Part shown: piece by piece, positions 16,101-25,518 of the stretch
Position numbering within the stretch: position 1 is the first letter of the stretch
Layout of the letters: every line of letters starts with the position of its first letter
NCBI RefSeq assembly: GCF_000463155.2
Contig: NZ_AWFZ01000048.1
Span: 200,614 to 255,663, forward strand
DNA: 55,050 nucleotides
Reading direction: 5' to 3'
Origin: Siccibacter turicensis LMG 23730
Lineage (GTDB): Bacteria > Pseudomonadota > Gammaproteobacteria > Enterobacterales > Enterobacteriaceae
The notes under the pieces: model-generated
What the model was told of the DNA's origin: nothing
Seen by the model: only the letters and a program-made list of their open reading frames with translations
Databases searched by the model: none
Translations under genes and position numbers: made by a program

Positions 16101-19100
16101 CCATTCAGGCCTCGGCACCGGCAAACGGCGGGACCGTCACCGCAGAACATACGCTGAATGTCATCCTCGATAACGTGCCGGTGGTGAGCAACGATCCGCT
16201 GTTCGGCGATAACACGCTCAACGGCAGCGAAATCCTGCTCAACCAGGTACTGACCGGCACGACCGGCGTAACCGGGCCGGGCCAGACCGTGGCGGTGACG
16301 CTTGGTGGCAATACCTATAACGGCGTGGTGGACAGCAACGGGAACTGGAGCGTCACGCTGCCTTCCGGCGCGCTGGACGACTACACCAACAGCGATTCGC
16401 CGGTGCCGGTGACCATCGTCGCCAGGGACGCCGCGGGTAACCAGGGCCAGACCGTGGTGAACGTGATTGTGGACGTCACCCCGCCGGTGGTCACCATCAA
16501 TCCGTTTACCGGAAACGACTACCTGAACCTGAGCGAAGCCAATACCGCCCAAACCCTGAGCGGTGTCGCCAGCGGGGCCGAAATCGGCAGCCCGGTCAGC
16601 GTCACCATTAACGGCCAGACCCTGACCGGGACCGTCACCGGTGCGGGCGGGGAGTGGTCTATCTCCATTCCGTCCGCCACCCTGAAGGCGCTGCCGAACG
16701 GGGAAAACACCTTCAACGTGACGGTCACCGATACCGCGGGTAACAGCGTTACCACCCCGCACACGGTGAACGTCAGCATCGATCCGCAGAAACAGCCGCT
16801 GCTGACCATCGATCCGGTGGCCGGGAATAACGTGATTGACGCCGCCGAACGCGATGGCGCGGTCAACATCACCGGTACTGCGCTTAACGTCGGCGCGGGC
16901 CAGACGGTAACCGTGACCCTCGGGCTGGAAAGCTGGACGGGCGTGGTGGGGGCCGACGGAAAATGGTCGGTCACCATTCCGCAGACCTCCGTCGCCGGGC
17001 TGACCACCGGGTCGTACTCCCTGCAGGTGGGCGTGAGCGACGCGGCGGGCAACACCGCGACCGCGACCCGTCCGTTTACCGTGGATACCACCGTCAGCGC
17101 GATCTCCATCGCGCCGCTTACCGGGGACGATAACGTTGGGGTGGACGACCTCACCAACGGCCTGGTGGTTAACGGCGGCAGCACCGGCCTGCCGGACGGG
17201 ACGCCGATCACCGTAACCCTCAACGGCAAGCAGTATGAAGGGGAGGTCACCAACGGCAGCTGGAGCGTCACCATTCCGGCCGCGGACGCGACCGCTATCG
17301 CCGACGGCACCGCCACGCTCACCGTCTCAGCGCGGGACGGCAACGGCGTGGCGGTCAGCAAATCCCATGATTTCACGCTTATCACCGATACCCTCCCGGT
17401 GGCGACGCTCAACACGCCGTTTACCGACGGCATCGTGAACAGCAGCGAAGCGCAGGCCGGCGGCACCCTGAGCGGCAGCACCGGCGTTAACGGTGCAGGC
17501 CAGACGGTGACGGTACAGATTGGCACCGAAACCCTGACCGCCACGGTGGACGCGAACGGTAACTGGACGGTGAACGTGCCGTCCAGCGTGCTGAGCGGTC
17601 TGGCTGATGGCAGCACCGTACCGGTGGTGGTGACCGCCACTGACCGGGTCGGCAACGACAACGTGCTCAACAGTAGCCTGGTCATCGACAAAACGCCGCC
17701 TGCGGTAACCATCGACGCCATCGGTGGGGATGACAGGATCGTCAACGCCAGTGAAGCGGCTAACCCGCTGGTCATTTCAGGTACCGCGACGCCGTACAAT
17801 GCCGATAGCCCCGAGTATGTGGTGGTGCAGGTTAACGGCCAGACCTACAACGCGCTGGTGCTGCCCGGCGGTACCTGGAGCGTGACGCTCCCGGCCGGTG
17901 CGCTGAATGGTATGCCGGATGGCCCGGCAAGCCTGACCGTTATCGCCACCGATGCCGCAGGCAACACCTCCTCCACCAAAGGCAGCTTTACGCTGGATGC
18001 CTCTCCGGCCAATGCGCCGCAGATCACCCTCAACGCCGTGGCCGGGGATAACTTCGTCAACGCCGGGGAGATCACCGATCCGCTGCAGATCGGCGGGACC
18101 GTGCAGAATGCCGAAGTCGGCAGGCCAATTGTGGTGGAGCTTAACGGCAAGACCTACAACACCACGGTACAGGCGGGCGGCCTCTGGAGCATCACCGTAC
18201 CGGTTGACGATCTCGCCGCGATGCCGGACGGCGTGCGCCAGGTGAAGGTCACCGTGACGGATGTGGCGGGTAACACTGACGACGCCACGCGAAACATCAC
18301 CTTTATCACCAAACCGGCCAGCCTGCCGACGCTCTCCATCGACAACGTGGCGGTGGATAACGTCATCAACGCCGCAGAAAAAGGTGCGCCGCTGACCATC
18401 AGCGGCGTCTCCACCAACCTGCCGGCGGGTACCCTGGTCAGCGTGTTCCTCAACGATAAAACCTATCCGGCCACGATTGGCGCCGACGGTAAGTGGAGCA
18501 TCACCGTTCCGCAAGGCGATGTCGCCGGCCTGAACCTGAGCAACTACAACGTGGTGGCGACCGCCAGCGATGCGGCGGGCAACCCGGCGAACGACGTTCA
18601 GCCGATCGTCATCGACGTGACCGGGCCGGTGGTGGACGTCAATACCAGCACCGGCTTCCTGCAGGATGGCAACATCAGCATCGGCGAGTTGGCAAGCGAG
18701 CAGGTGCTGAGCGGCACCACGACACCGGGATCCACCGTGGTGCTGGTGATCAACGGTAAGGAGATCCCGGCGCTGGTGAACGATCAGGGGGAATGGAGCG
18801 TCACCATTCCGGCGACCGACCTGCAGGCGCTGCCGCAGGGTGAATCTGACCTTACCGTGCGGGTGACCGATCCGCAGGGCAACATTACCAATGAACCGGT
18901 GCCGGTGAACGTCAGCGGCCCGGATCTACCGACTATCACCCTCGGGACAGTGTTTGGTGACGGCCTCATTAACGCCATCGAAGCGGCGGAGGGCGGCACC
19001 CTCACCGGGACATCCGTCGGGCTGGCCCCAGGCACGGTCATTACGCTCTTTATCGGTACCACACCAATCGGCAACGCCACCGTAGGCCCGAACGGCGACT

Positions 19101-22100
19101 GGACGGCGAATATTGATTCCGCGCTGCTCAATCAGTTCCCGAGCGGCCAGTACCAGATTGTCGCGCAGGCTACTGATGCGTTCGGCAACCCGGCGCGCGG
19201 CAGCGTGAATACCGAAATTCTGCTGGAAGAACCGACGGCCACCCTGCCGGGTACGCTGTTTGGCGATGGCTATATCAACCAGAGCGATGCGGCGACCGGA
19301 CAAACCCTTACCGGCAACACCGGCGTAACGGGGAGCGGTCAGACCGTGGTGGTGAATATTCCGGGTCAGGAGCCGATCACCGGCACCGTTGATGCAGACG
19401 GTAACTGGACGGTGCTGATCCCACCGGCAGTCCTGCAGGATCTGCCGCAGGGTGAGACGACCGCGACCGTCACCGTGACCGATAAAGCCGGCAATGAGAC
19501 GACCAGCCCGGATGCGACCTTCATTGTGCGCACCGAGGCGCCGCCGGAAGCCACCCTGACCCAGCCGTTCGGCAATGGCTACCTCAACGCGGATGAGGCC
19601 AGCGCCGGCGGCACGATTGGGGGTACCACCGGTCTGCCGGCGGCCCAATTGGGCACCGTGCAGGTGAGCATCAACAACGGCCCACTGCAAAACGCCACCA
19701 TCAACCCGGACGGTAGCTGGAGCCTTGACGTCCCGGCTGGCACGCTGGAAGCGCTGCCGGACGGCACCATTCCGGTGAAAGTGATTGTCACCGACGTGGC
19801 GGGGAACACCTCGACCGGCGGCGGTAGCTTCGAGACCATCGTTAACGATCTGCCCGCGCCGACGGTTCAACCGCTGTTTGGTGATGGCGTGCTGAACAAT
19901 AGCGAAGCCGATACGCCGCAGGTGATCCGCGGCTCCACCGGGGTGACCGGCGAAGGCCAGACCGTCACCGTGACGCTGGGTGGTGAAGACTATCCTGCCA
20001 CCGTGAACCCGGCGACCGGGGAGTGGAGCCTTACCCTGCCGCCTGCGGCATTCACTGGTTTGCCTGTGGGCACCCCCCAGACCGTCACCATTGTGGCAAC
20101 CGATGCGGCGGGGAACACTACCCCGATCACGCCGGCGCCGATATTTACGCCACAAACCGACCTGCCGACGCCGACCGCGCCCGATCTGTTTGGCGGCGAT
20201 AACGTGTTGAACCTTGCCGAAGCCGCCGGGCCGTTAACCATTACTGGCACCACCGGGGTCACCGGCCCGGATCAGGCCGTCACCATCACCATTGACGTGG
20301 ACGGCGTAACCTATCCGGCCACCGTGGCGCAGGACGGCACCTGGATCGTGCAGCTCCCGGCAGGCTCATTGCAAAACCTCGATCCGTCAACGCCACACTC
20401 GATCATCGTGCGGGCAGAAGATCAGTACGGCAACAGCACCGAAACGCCGATCCCGTTTGAAGTGGCCTTTACGGCGCCAACCGTGGCGGTCACCACGCCG
20501 GTGTTCGGTAACGGTACGGTCAATGCCGCAGAGGCCGAGGCGGGCACTACGCTGAGCGGTACGTTTGTCTCCACGCGTCCGGAAGGATCTACCGTCACGG
20601 TTAACATTGGCGGTAAAAACTTCACCGCGGTCGTTGATGCGCAAAGCGGCACATGGAGCCTCGCCCTGAGCGAAGCCGACTGGGCTGGCGTTGGCCGTGG
20701 GGCGCAAACCATTGTGGTCACGATCGAAGACGGCGCAGATAACACCGGTAGCACCAGTGTGCCGGTGAACGTCGCTGTCGATGTGCCGACCCTGACGATT
20801 ACCACCCCGCTGTTTGGCGACGGCACGGTAGATTTCCTGGAAAGCCAGCAGCCGCAGGTCATTAACGGTACCAGCACCAGCCTGGCGCCGGGACAGGCGA
20901 TTACCCTGATCATTGGTGGTACAACGTTTACCAATGCTGCCATTGTGCAGGCAGACGGCAGCTGGTCTTACACCGTGACCCCGGAGTTTATGGATGGCTT
21001 GACCAACGGTGCCATCACGGTGCAGGCGACGGTCACCGATACGGCCGGGAACAGCGGCGCATCGGCAGCGATCCCGGTCACGGTCGATATTGTTCCGCCT
21101 GCGGTCAGCGCTACCATCTTCAGCGTGGCGGATGACAACATTATCAACGCGGCCGAGTTCAATTCGGGCAACGTTACCATCAACGGGACCTCGACGGGTT
21201 ACAACGTCGGTGACGTCATACAGATTTCCATTAACGGCACCACGCTGACAGGCACCGCCACCATTGGCGCGAACGGCACCTGGTCGTTGAGCGTTCCGGC
21301 CTCCGAGTTCCCGACGGACGGGGTGTACCAGGTTATCGCGACGGGCAACGACGGCACGGAAAGTCCAGTGGTTAACGTGACGGTCGATACCACCCTCCCT
21401 ACCGTGACCATTGGGACAATCTCCGGGGATGACATTCTCAACGGCACCGAAGCAAGCGCCCCGCTGGTACTGAGCGGTACCGCCAGCACCGCGGACGTTG
21501 GACGCCTGGTGACCGTCACCCTGAACGGTAGAACCTACACCGCCGCCGTCACCGGCGACGGCAGCTGGACGCTCACCGTGCCGCAGGGAGATATAGCCGC
21601 GCTGCCGTCGGGTAACAACGTAGTGACGGCAAGCCTGACCGACGCGGCGGGCAACACCAGCGTGCTTGATTCGCGCACCGTGGACGTGGATCGCGACGCA
21701 CCGCTGCTGGAGGTGAATACCCTCAGTCTGCCGCCGGTGCTGAACACCGTCGAAGCGGCCACCGGGCTGCTGGTGCAGGGCCGCGGCGAGCCGGGTAACA
21801 CCGTAACGGTACGCGTCGGGCCGCTGGAGTGGACCTCAACCGTTGACAGCAACGGCAACTGGACCCACACCTTCCCGACTCTGCAGCTGGGTACTCTGAG
21901 CGATGGCCCGCAGGTGATCGCCATCACCACTACCGATGAGGCAGGCAACACCGCCACCAACAGCATCGGGCTGAACGTCGCGCTGAACAAGGGCCTCGGC
22001 GTGCTGGTGGACGATCTGTTCGGCGGCGACGGCATTCTTAACGTCGCCGAGTCGCTGGTGACCCAGACGCTGACCGGGCAGGTCAGCGGGGATTCACGCG

Positions 22101-25100
22101 GGGCGACGGTACGCGTCACCCTCGCCGGCACCGACATCAACATCCCCGTGGGGGTGGTTGGCCCGGACGGACGCTTCAGCATCGATCTGCCACCGAACCT
22201 GTGGCAAGGGCTGGTGGGGAATACCGCGCAGCTCAACGTGAACGTGACCGACGCGAACGGCAACGTCACCAATAAGATCGTCAATGTCGGCCTGGCGCTG
22301 ACCGATCTGCCGGTAGTCGGCGATGTGCTGGTCGGGGTCGATAACGCCATTAACCTGGTAGAGAGCGGCCTGAACCAGACCGTGACTGGCACCCTCACTA
22401 ATGTGGAGAACGTCGCTAGCGTCGTGGTCACCCTTGCCGGGCGTACCTTCAACGCTGTGGTAAACGAGCTGGGTCAGTGGACGGCAACGCTGCCGTCGAC
22501 GCTACTCAGCACGCTGCCGGACGGACAGATCGCCCTCGGCGTGAACGTCACCGATAAGTTTGGCAACGTGACCTCCGGCGGGACGAATATCACCGTCGCG
22601 GCCAACGTACAGCCGTCCATTATCCTGAACCCGCTGTTCGGAGATAACATCCTGAGCATTCCGGAACTGCTCAATGGCGTGATCAGCGGCACCGCAACCG
22701 GCCTCAACGGGCGCACCCTGACCATTAAGATTGGCAACACTGATGCGTTCACCACTAACGTGGATAACACCGGCAAATGGTCAATTGCCCTGCCGGAAGC
22801 GATCCGCACCGCCCTGGAAGGGGTTGGCAGCGGCAACGTGGGCGTGACCGTGACCGCCTCGGACACCTACGGCAACACCGCCTCGACCGGGGCTAACGTG
22901 ACGCTGGATCTGCTGCGTCCGGTACTCACTGCCGTGACGCTATTCGGGGACGGCCTGCTGAGCGCCGCGGATGCGCTGGTGACCCAGACCATTACCGGTA
23001 CCGTCGGCAATGCGCCGGTCGGATCCACCGTTAACGTCAACGTCGGCGGTAAGATCTTCACGGGCCTGGTGGCGGCGAACGGCACCTTCTCGATCAACGT
23101 TAACCCAGCGGATCTGCGGGGTCTGGCTGACGGCACCCTGGCAACCAGCGTTACGCTGTTGACCCCGGACGGCAATACCTCCACCACCACCGGGCCGTCG
23201 ATTAAAGTCGGGCTGACCAACCTGCCTACGGTGGCCATTACCTCGCTGTTTGGCGGTGACGGCTACCTGAGCCAGGCCGAAGCGGGCGTTGCCCAGACCA
23301 TCTCCGGGGTGTCAAACCTGGCGAACGGGACCGTCACGCTGCGTATCGGTACGGAAACCCTGACCGGCACCATCACCAACGGAACCTGGTCAGTGAGCGT
23401 CCCGTCCGCAACCCTGAAAGGGCTGACCGACGGTGGGGTGAACGTCAGCGTCAGCGTGCGTGACGATGTCGGCAACGTCGGCACCGGATCGCAGCTGGTC
23501 AACGCCATCATCAACGCCGTGCCGCAGGTAACGCTCGCCACGCCGTTTGGTGACGGCAACCTGAGCCTGAGCGACCTGCTCAGCCCGCAGATCCTGAGCG
23601 GGACCACCAGCAACCTGGCGGCGGGCACCGCGTTGACCATTACGCTCGGCGGCCTGACCTTCAACACCACGGTCGCCGCGGACGGCACCTGGCGTCTGCC
23701 GCTGCCGACCGCCACCCTGCAGTCTCTCCAGGACGGCGCGCTGACCGTGGGCGTGACCGCGAAGGACGTAGCGGGTAACGTCGCCAGCGCGACCCAGAAC
23801 CTGGCGGTGGCAATTCAGCAGGTGCCGACGCTGGTGATTAACTCGCTGTTCGGCGACGGCGGCCTGAGCGCGGCGGATATTCTGAGCGCCCAGGTGATAA
23901 GCGGGACCAGTACCAACGCCGTGGGATCGCTGGTGAATATCAGCCTCGGCGGTAAAACCTACCAGACCACGGTAGGGGCGAACGGCGACTGGTCGGTGTC
24001 GGTGCCGAAAACCGACCTTAGCGCGCTGCTCGACGGCACGCTGACGGTGAACGCCAGCCTGACCAACCCGGCAGGCAACCCGGCCACCACCAGCGGGCTG
24101 GTGAACGTGATCACCCACAGTCTGCCAACCATCTCGCTGACTTCGCTGTTCGGCAACGATGGCTTCCTGAACGTGGGCGAAGCGGGCACCACCCAGACCC
24201 TGAGCGGACGCATCACCGGCGGCGTGGCCGACGGCGCGAAAGTGGTGGTGACGCTGGGCGGTACTGCCTATAACGCCACGGTGAACCCGGACGGCACCTG
24301 GACGCTGCCGGTGGCGAGCAACGTTCTTCAGGGGCTGACCAACGGCGCGCTGAAGGTGGGTGTCGCCGTTACCGATAAGGTCGGCAACACCAACAGCACC
24401 AGCGCTGACATCACCGTCAAGCTCACCACCCCTGAACTGTCGTTCAACGCGCTGGCGAGCCTCAACCTGCTGACGCTGTTGAGCAAAGGGCTGACCCTGA
24501 GCGGTGGATCGCGCAACCTGGCGCCGAACTCCATCGTTCATCTCTCGCTGCTCAACGGTACGGTAAACACCACCGCGCTGACCGATGCCAACGGTAACTG
24601 GAGCACGACGCTGGGCCTCGGGCTGGACATTCTGCAACTGCTCTCCCTGACCAGCGTGCTGAATATCTACGCCACCGACACCGCAGGTAACACCGGTTAC
24701 CTTAACGTCGGGCTTAACGGACAAGTCATTTCCACCACGCCGCCTGCCACCATGATGGCGGCAGCGGTAGCAGAAGACGAAATCGCGTTTTCGCTGCTGG
24801 CGTCGGATGAGACCCACAAGTCCACCAACACCGAGGAGAGCACCAGCCATACCCTGGCACCGACCGCCGCCGCGTCTACAGAAACTGACGCTGCCGCCGC
24901 GCAAACCGCGGATGATGCCTACACTATTGGAGGGGTAAGCATCACTCTGGCCAATGGGCAGCAGCAAAGCGGTGATAGCGTTGAAGGGAGCGCGGGCAGC
25001 GACACCATCCACCTCTCCGGCCTGGACTTCTCGCATATCGACGGCGGGGCGGGCACCGACACCCTGGTACTGGACGGCGTCAACCTGACGCTGGACCTCA

Positions 25101-25402
25101 TCGGGCTGGGCAGCAAAATTCAGCACATTGAGATTGTTGACCTCGGGAAATCCGGGACCAACAGCATCACGCTGGATGCCAACGGCGCGCTGGCGATCAC
25201 CGATCGGCCTGAAGATGACCTGGTCATCAAAGGCGTCGACGGCGATCGGGTCAACCTGGTGCACGGAAACGGGGATATCTGGGCGGTGAGTGGTCAGCGC
25301 GAACTGGACGGTGTGCAGTTCGATGTCTGGCACAACAGCGGCCAGAGCAACACGCTCGGGGATGTGCTGATCCAGCACGGCCTGCACGTGAACATGGTGT
25401 AG
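13175..25402 (+). CDS. bapA: BapA-like giant biofilm adhesin (BapA/Bap/LapF family)
   Basis: 4,075 residues from ATG 13175, with GAGGA 8 bases upstream (GTG 13160 and ATG 13166 lack such a site). In order: a prefix domain (1-~125, DILNKQSGDVITQYSQSADR), an Ala/Gly hydrophobic segment with AAAAGVAG (148-155), a Gly/Asn/Asp linker (~160-205), then about 36 Ig-like repeats of ~100 residues. Each repeat has the pattern FGDGxLNxxEA...LSGTT...VTVTLGGKTY...DGNWSVTVP...VTDAAGNT. The C-terminus has RTX-like glycine repeats (EGSAGSDTI, DGGAGTDTL) and a type I secretion tail. It is exported by the three genes downstream and should mediate cell-cell and surface adhesion. Salmonella bapA lies at the same smpB-ssrA position. 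The symbol is by synteny and architecture. Repeats are diverged, which argues against recent expansion. Confidence 0.93.
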   Translation: MALQNNLSESVDILNKQSGDVITQYSQSADRVVNLAQSSVVRINASPEVVNFYERQGGDLIVHMKDGSTVRYQNFFRLDLDGQHSELIFEDSLGTHHAVFPFASEAAPATAEVIVPTYADTSLGALIGGEGLASASGLSGLGILGGIAAAAGVAGIAVAASNSGGGDDNNDGGNTGGGNNGGGDNGGGDNGGGTPPNPPSSTLTIDPITPDNVINNIESLQAQTLSGLTNPDNAGSLVSFVLGGRTWTTTVGPNGEWSVTMPSAVIRSLPQGLNAIKIVMVDNDGRTISKDYSFTVDTVPPALELAAFAPGNVLDSTQLNADKIVRGTSDAADVGSRVTITLNGKTYTTVVDQEGNWQSRIPLNDLKALADGGDYTVTYTVTDKAGNVTTGKIDFSVNLNQGAITVNPLTGDNALNGAETQLDQILSGQTQNIAAGQTVTITLGGNTYYAIVQGDGSWKTTVPSGDLLALTNGTQTLTVSVPDQQNNVITKNTPITVDQSETSIAIAIIATDDYLNATEVTQPLEVRGVSTVFGPGVSIVVQLNGKSYNAVIDGAGNWSAVIPVADLAQLKDGPREVTATVTLGSQTATDQHILNVAINQLPKPEIEPPFGDAVLNATEAGTAQVITGNTGVSGIGQKVSVVLGGKTYTGIVDSDGTWSVTVPAADLQKLPQGSAPLVVNVSDAAGNNASLPVTTTVDTLPPELAVLPMGGDGKLSGQDLTTAQVLSGISAMSEAGQTVTVTLNNKTYTTQVGSDGNWQIAIPSADLTKLPGGDNTVTVNLTDAAGNVREVQQTITVKTALPTVSVDSFTADNILDAAEVKTDQLLQGRTTNAEAGSLVTVTLNGNTWNGVVGSDGSWSITIPAAVLQQLNAGDATLQLSVTDALGQTRTGSHTVTVDTAASGVAISIVAGDDYLGRAEAGQPLTVNGTSAGLAEGTTVTVVINSVTYTAQVNAGGNWSVVIQPADLQNLPDGPVTIQASAPANGGTVTAEHTLNVILDNVPVVSNDPLFGDNTLNGSEILLNQVLTGTTGVTGPGQTVAVTLGGNTYNGVVDSNGNWSVTLPSGALDDYTNSDSPVPVTIVARDAAGNQGQTVVNVIVDVTPPVVTINPFTGNDYLNLSEANTAQTLSGVASGAEIGSPVSVTINGQTLTGTVTGAGGEWSISIPSATLKALPNGENTFNVTVTDTAGNSVTTPHTVNVSIDPQKQPLLTIDPVAGNNVIDAAERDGAVNITGTALNVGAGQTVTVTLGLESWTGVVGADGKWSVTIPQTSVAGLTTGSYSLQVGVSDAAGNTATATRPFTVDTTVSAISIAPLTGDDNVGVDDLTNGLVVNGGSTGLPDGTPITVTLNGKQYEGEVTNGSWSVTIPAADATAIADGTATLTVSARDGNGVAVSKSHDFTLITDTLPVATLNTPFTDGIVNSSEAQAGGTLSGSTGVNGAGQTVTVQIGTETLTATVDANGNWTVNVPSSVLSGLADGSTVPVVVTATDRVGNDNVLNSSLVIDKTPPAVTIDAIGGDDRIVNASEAANPLVISGTATPYNADSPEYVVVQVNGQTYNALVLPGGTWSVTLPAGALNGMPDGPASLTVIATDAAGNTSSTKGSFTLDASPANAPQITLNAVAGDNFVNAGEITDPLQIGGTVQNAEVGRPIVVELNGKTYNTTVQAGGLWSITVPVDDLAAMPDGVRQVKVTVTDVAGNTDDATRNITFITKPASLPTLSIDNVAVDNVINAAEKGAPLTISGVSTNLPAGTLVSVFLNDKTYPATIGADGKWSITVPQGDVAGLNLSNYNVVATASDAAGNPANDVQPIVIDVTGPVVDVNTSTGFLQDGNISIGELASEQVLSGTTTPGSTVVLVINGKEIPALVNDQGEWSVTIPATDLQALPQGESDLTVRVTDPQGNITNEPVPVNVSGPDLPTITLGTVFGDGLINAIEAAEGGTLTGTSVGLAPGTVITLFIGTTPIGNATVGPNGDWTANIDSALLNQFPSGQYQIVAQATDAFGNPARGSVNTEILLEEPTATLPGTLFGDGYINQSDAATGQTLTGNTGVTGSGQTVVVNIPGQEPITGTVDADGNWTVLIPPAVLQDLPQGETTATVTVTDKAGNETTSPDATFIVRTEAPPEATLTQPFGNGYLNADEASAGGTIGGTTGLPAAQLGTVQVSINNGPLQNATINPDGSWSLDVPAGTLEALPDGTIPVKVIVTDVAGNTSTGGGSFETIVNDLPAPTVQPLFGDGVLNNSEADTPQVIRGSTGVTGEGQTVTVTLGGEDYPATVNPATGEWSLTLPPAAFTGLPVGTPQTVTIVATDAAGNTTPITPAPIFTPQTDLPTPTAPDLFGGDNVLNLAEAAGPLTITGTTGVTGPDQAVTITIDVDGVTYPATVAQDGTWIVQLPAGSLQNLDPSTPHSIIVRAEDQYGNSTETPIPFEVAFTAPTVAVTTPVFGNGTVNAAEAEAGTTLSGTFVSTRPEGSTVTVNIGGKNFTAVVDAQSGTWSLALSEADWAGVGRGAQTIVVTIEDGADNTGSTSVPVNVAVDVPTLTITTPLFGDGTVDFLESQQPQVINGTSTSLAPGQAITLIIGGTTFTNAAIVQADGSWSYTVTPEFMDGLTNGAITVQATVTDTAGNSGASAAIPVTVDIVPPAVSATIFSVADDNIINAAEFNSGNVTINGTSTGYNVGDVIQISINGTTLTGTATIGANGTWSLSVPASEFPTDGVYQVIATGNDGTESPVVNVTVDTTLPTVTIGTISGDDILNGTEASAPLVLSGTASTADVGRLVTVTLNGRTYTAAVTGDGSWTLTVPQGDIAALPSGNNVVTASLTDAAGNTSVLDSRTVDVDRDAPLLEVNTLSLPPVLNTVEAATGLLVQGRGEPGNTVTVRVGPLEWTSTVDSNGNWTHTFPTLQLGTLSDGPQVIAITTTDEAGNTATNSIGLNVALNKGLGVLVDDLFGGDGILNVAESLVTQTLTGQVSGDSRGATVRVTLAGTDINIPVGVVGPDGRFSIDLPPNLWQGLVGNTAQLNVNVTDANGNVTNKIVNVGLALTDLPVVGDVLVGVDNAINLVESGLNQTVTGTLTNVENVASVVVTLAGRTFNAVVNELGQWTATLPSTLLSTLPDGQIALGVNVTDKFGNVTSGGTNITVAANVQPSIILNPLFGDNILSIPELLNGVISGTATGLNGRTLTIKIGNTDAFTTNVDNTGKWSIALPEAIRTALEGVGSGNVGVTVTASDTYGNTASTGANVTLDLLRPVLTAVTLFGDGLLSAADALVTQTITGTVGNAPVGSTVNVNVGGKIFTGLVAANGTFSINVNPADLRGLADGTLATSVTLLTPDGNTSTTTGPSIKVGLTNLPTVAITSLFGGDGYLSQAEAGVAQTISGVSNLANGTVTLRIGTETLTGTITNGTWSVSVPSATLKGLTDGGVNVSVSVRDDVGNVGTGSQLVNAIINAVPQVTLATPFGDGNLSLSDLLSPQILSGTTSNLAAGTALTITLGGLTFNTTVAADGTWRLPLPTATLQSLQDGALTVGVTAKDVAGNVASATQNLAVAIQQVPTLVINSLFGDGGLSAADILSAQVISGTSTNAVGSLVNISLGGKTYQTTVGANGDWSVSVPKTDLSALLDGTLTVNASLTNPAGNPATTSGLVNVITHSLPTISLTSLFGNDGFLNVGEAGTTQTLSGRITGGVADGAKVVVTLGGTAYNATVNPDGTWTLPVASNVLQGLTNGALKVGVAVTDKVGNTNSTSADITVKLTTPELSFNALASLNLLTLLSKGLTLSGGSRNLAPNSIVHLSLLNGTVNTTALTDANGNWSTTLGLGLDILQLLSLTSVLNIYATDTAGNTGYLNVGLNGQVISTTPPATMMAAAVAEDEIAFSLLASDETHKSTNTEESTSHTLAPTAAASTETDAAAAQTADDAYTIGGVSITLANGQQQSGDSVEGSAGSDTIHLSGLDFSHIDGGAGTDTLVLDGVNLTLDLIGLGSKIQHIEIVDLGKSGTNSITLDANGALAITDRPEDDLVIKGVDGDRVNLVHGNGDIWAVSGQRELDGVQFDVWHNSGQSNTLGDVLIQHGLHVNMV

Positions 25403-25518
25403 TGCAGAACAGGCGCTATGCCAACCGGCCTCAGGGAGGAGGCCATGTTGCTGATGCTATTGATAATATTAACAATATCACCACGTCGCCCGCGTGCGGG
25501 CAGGGGTAAGGTGGAACA

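Noticed and set aside
13780-24730. Could the regular spacing of similar units be a CRISPR or DNA satellite array?
   Set aside because: The period is ~300 bp, in frame, and the repeats are protein Ig-like domains with diverged DNA.
13512-24950. Many long minus-strand frames under the giant adhesin, up to 665 codons
   Set aside because: They are shadows of a GC-rich repetitive gene. They are arginine/histidine- or serine/valine-rich, have no ribosome sites and resemble no family.
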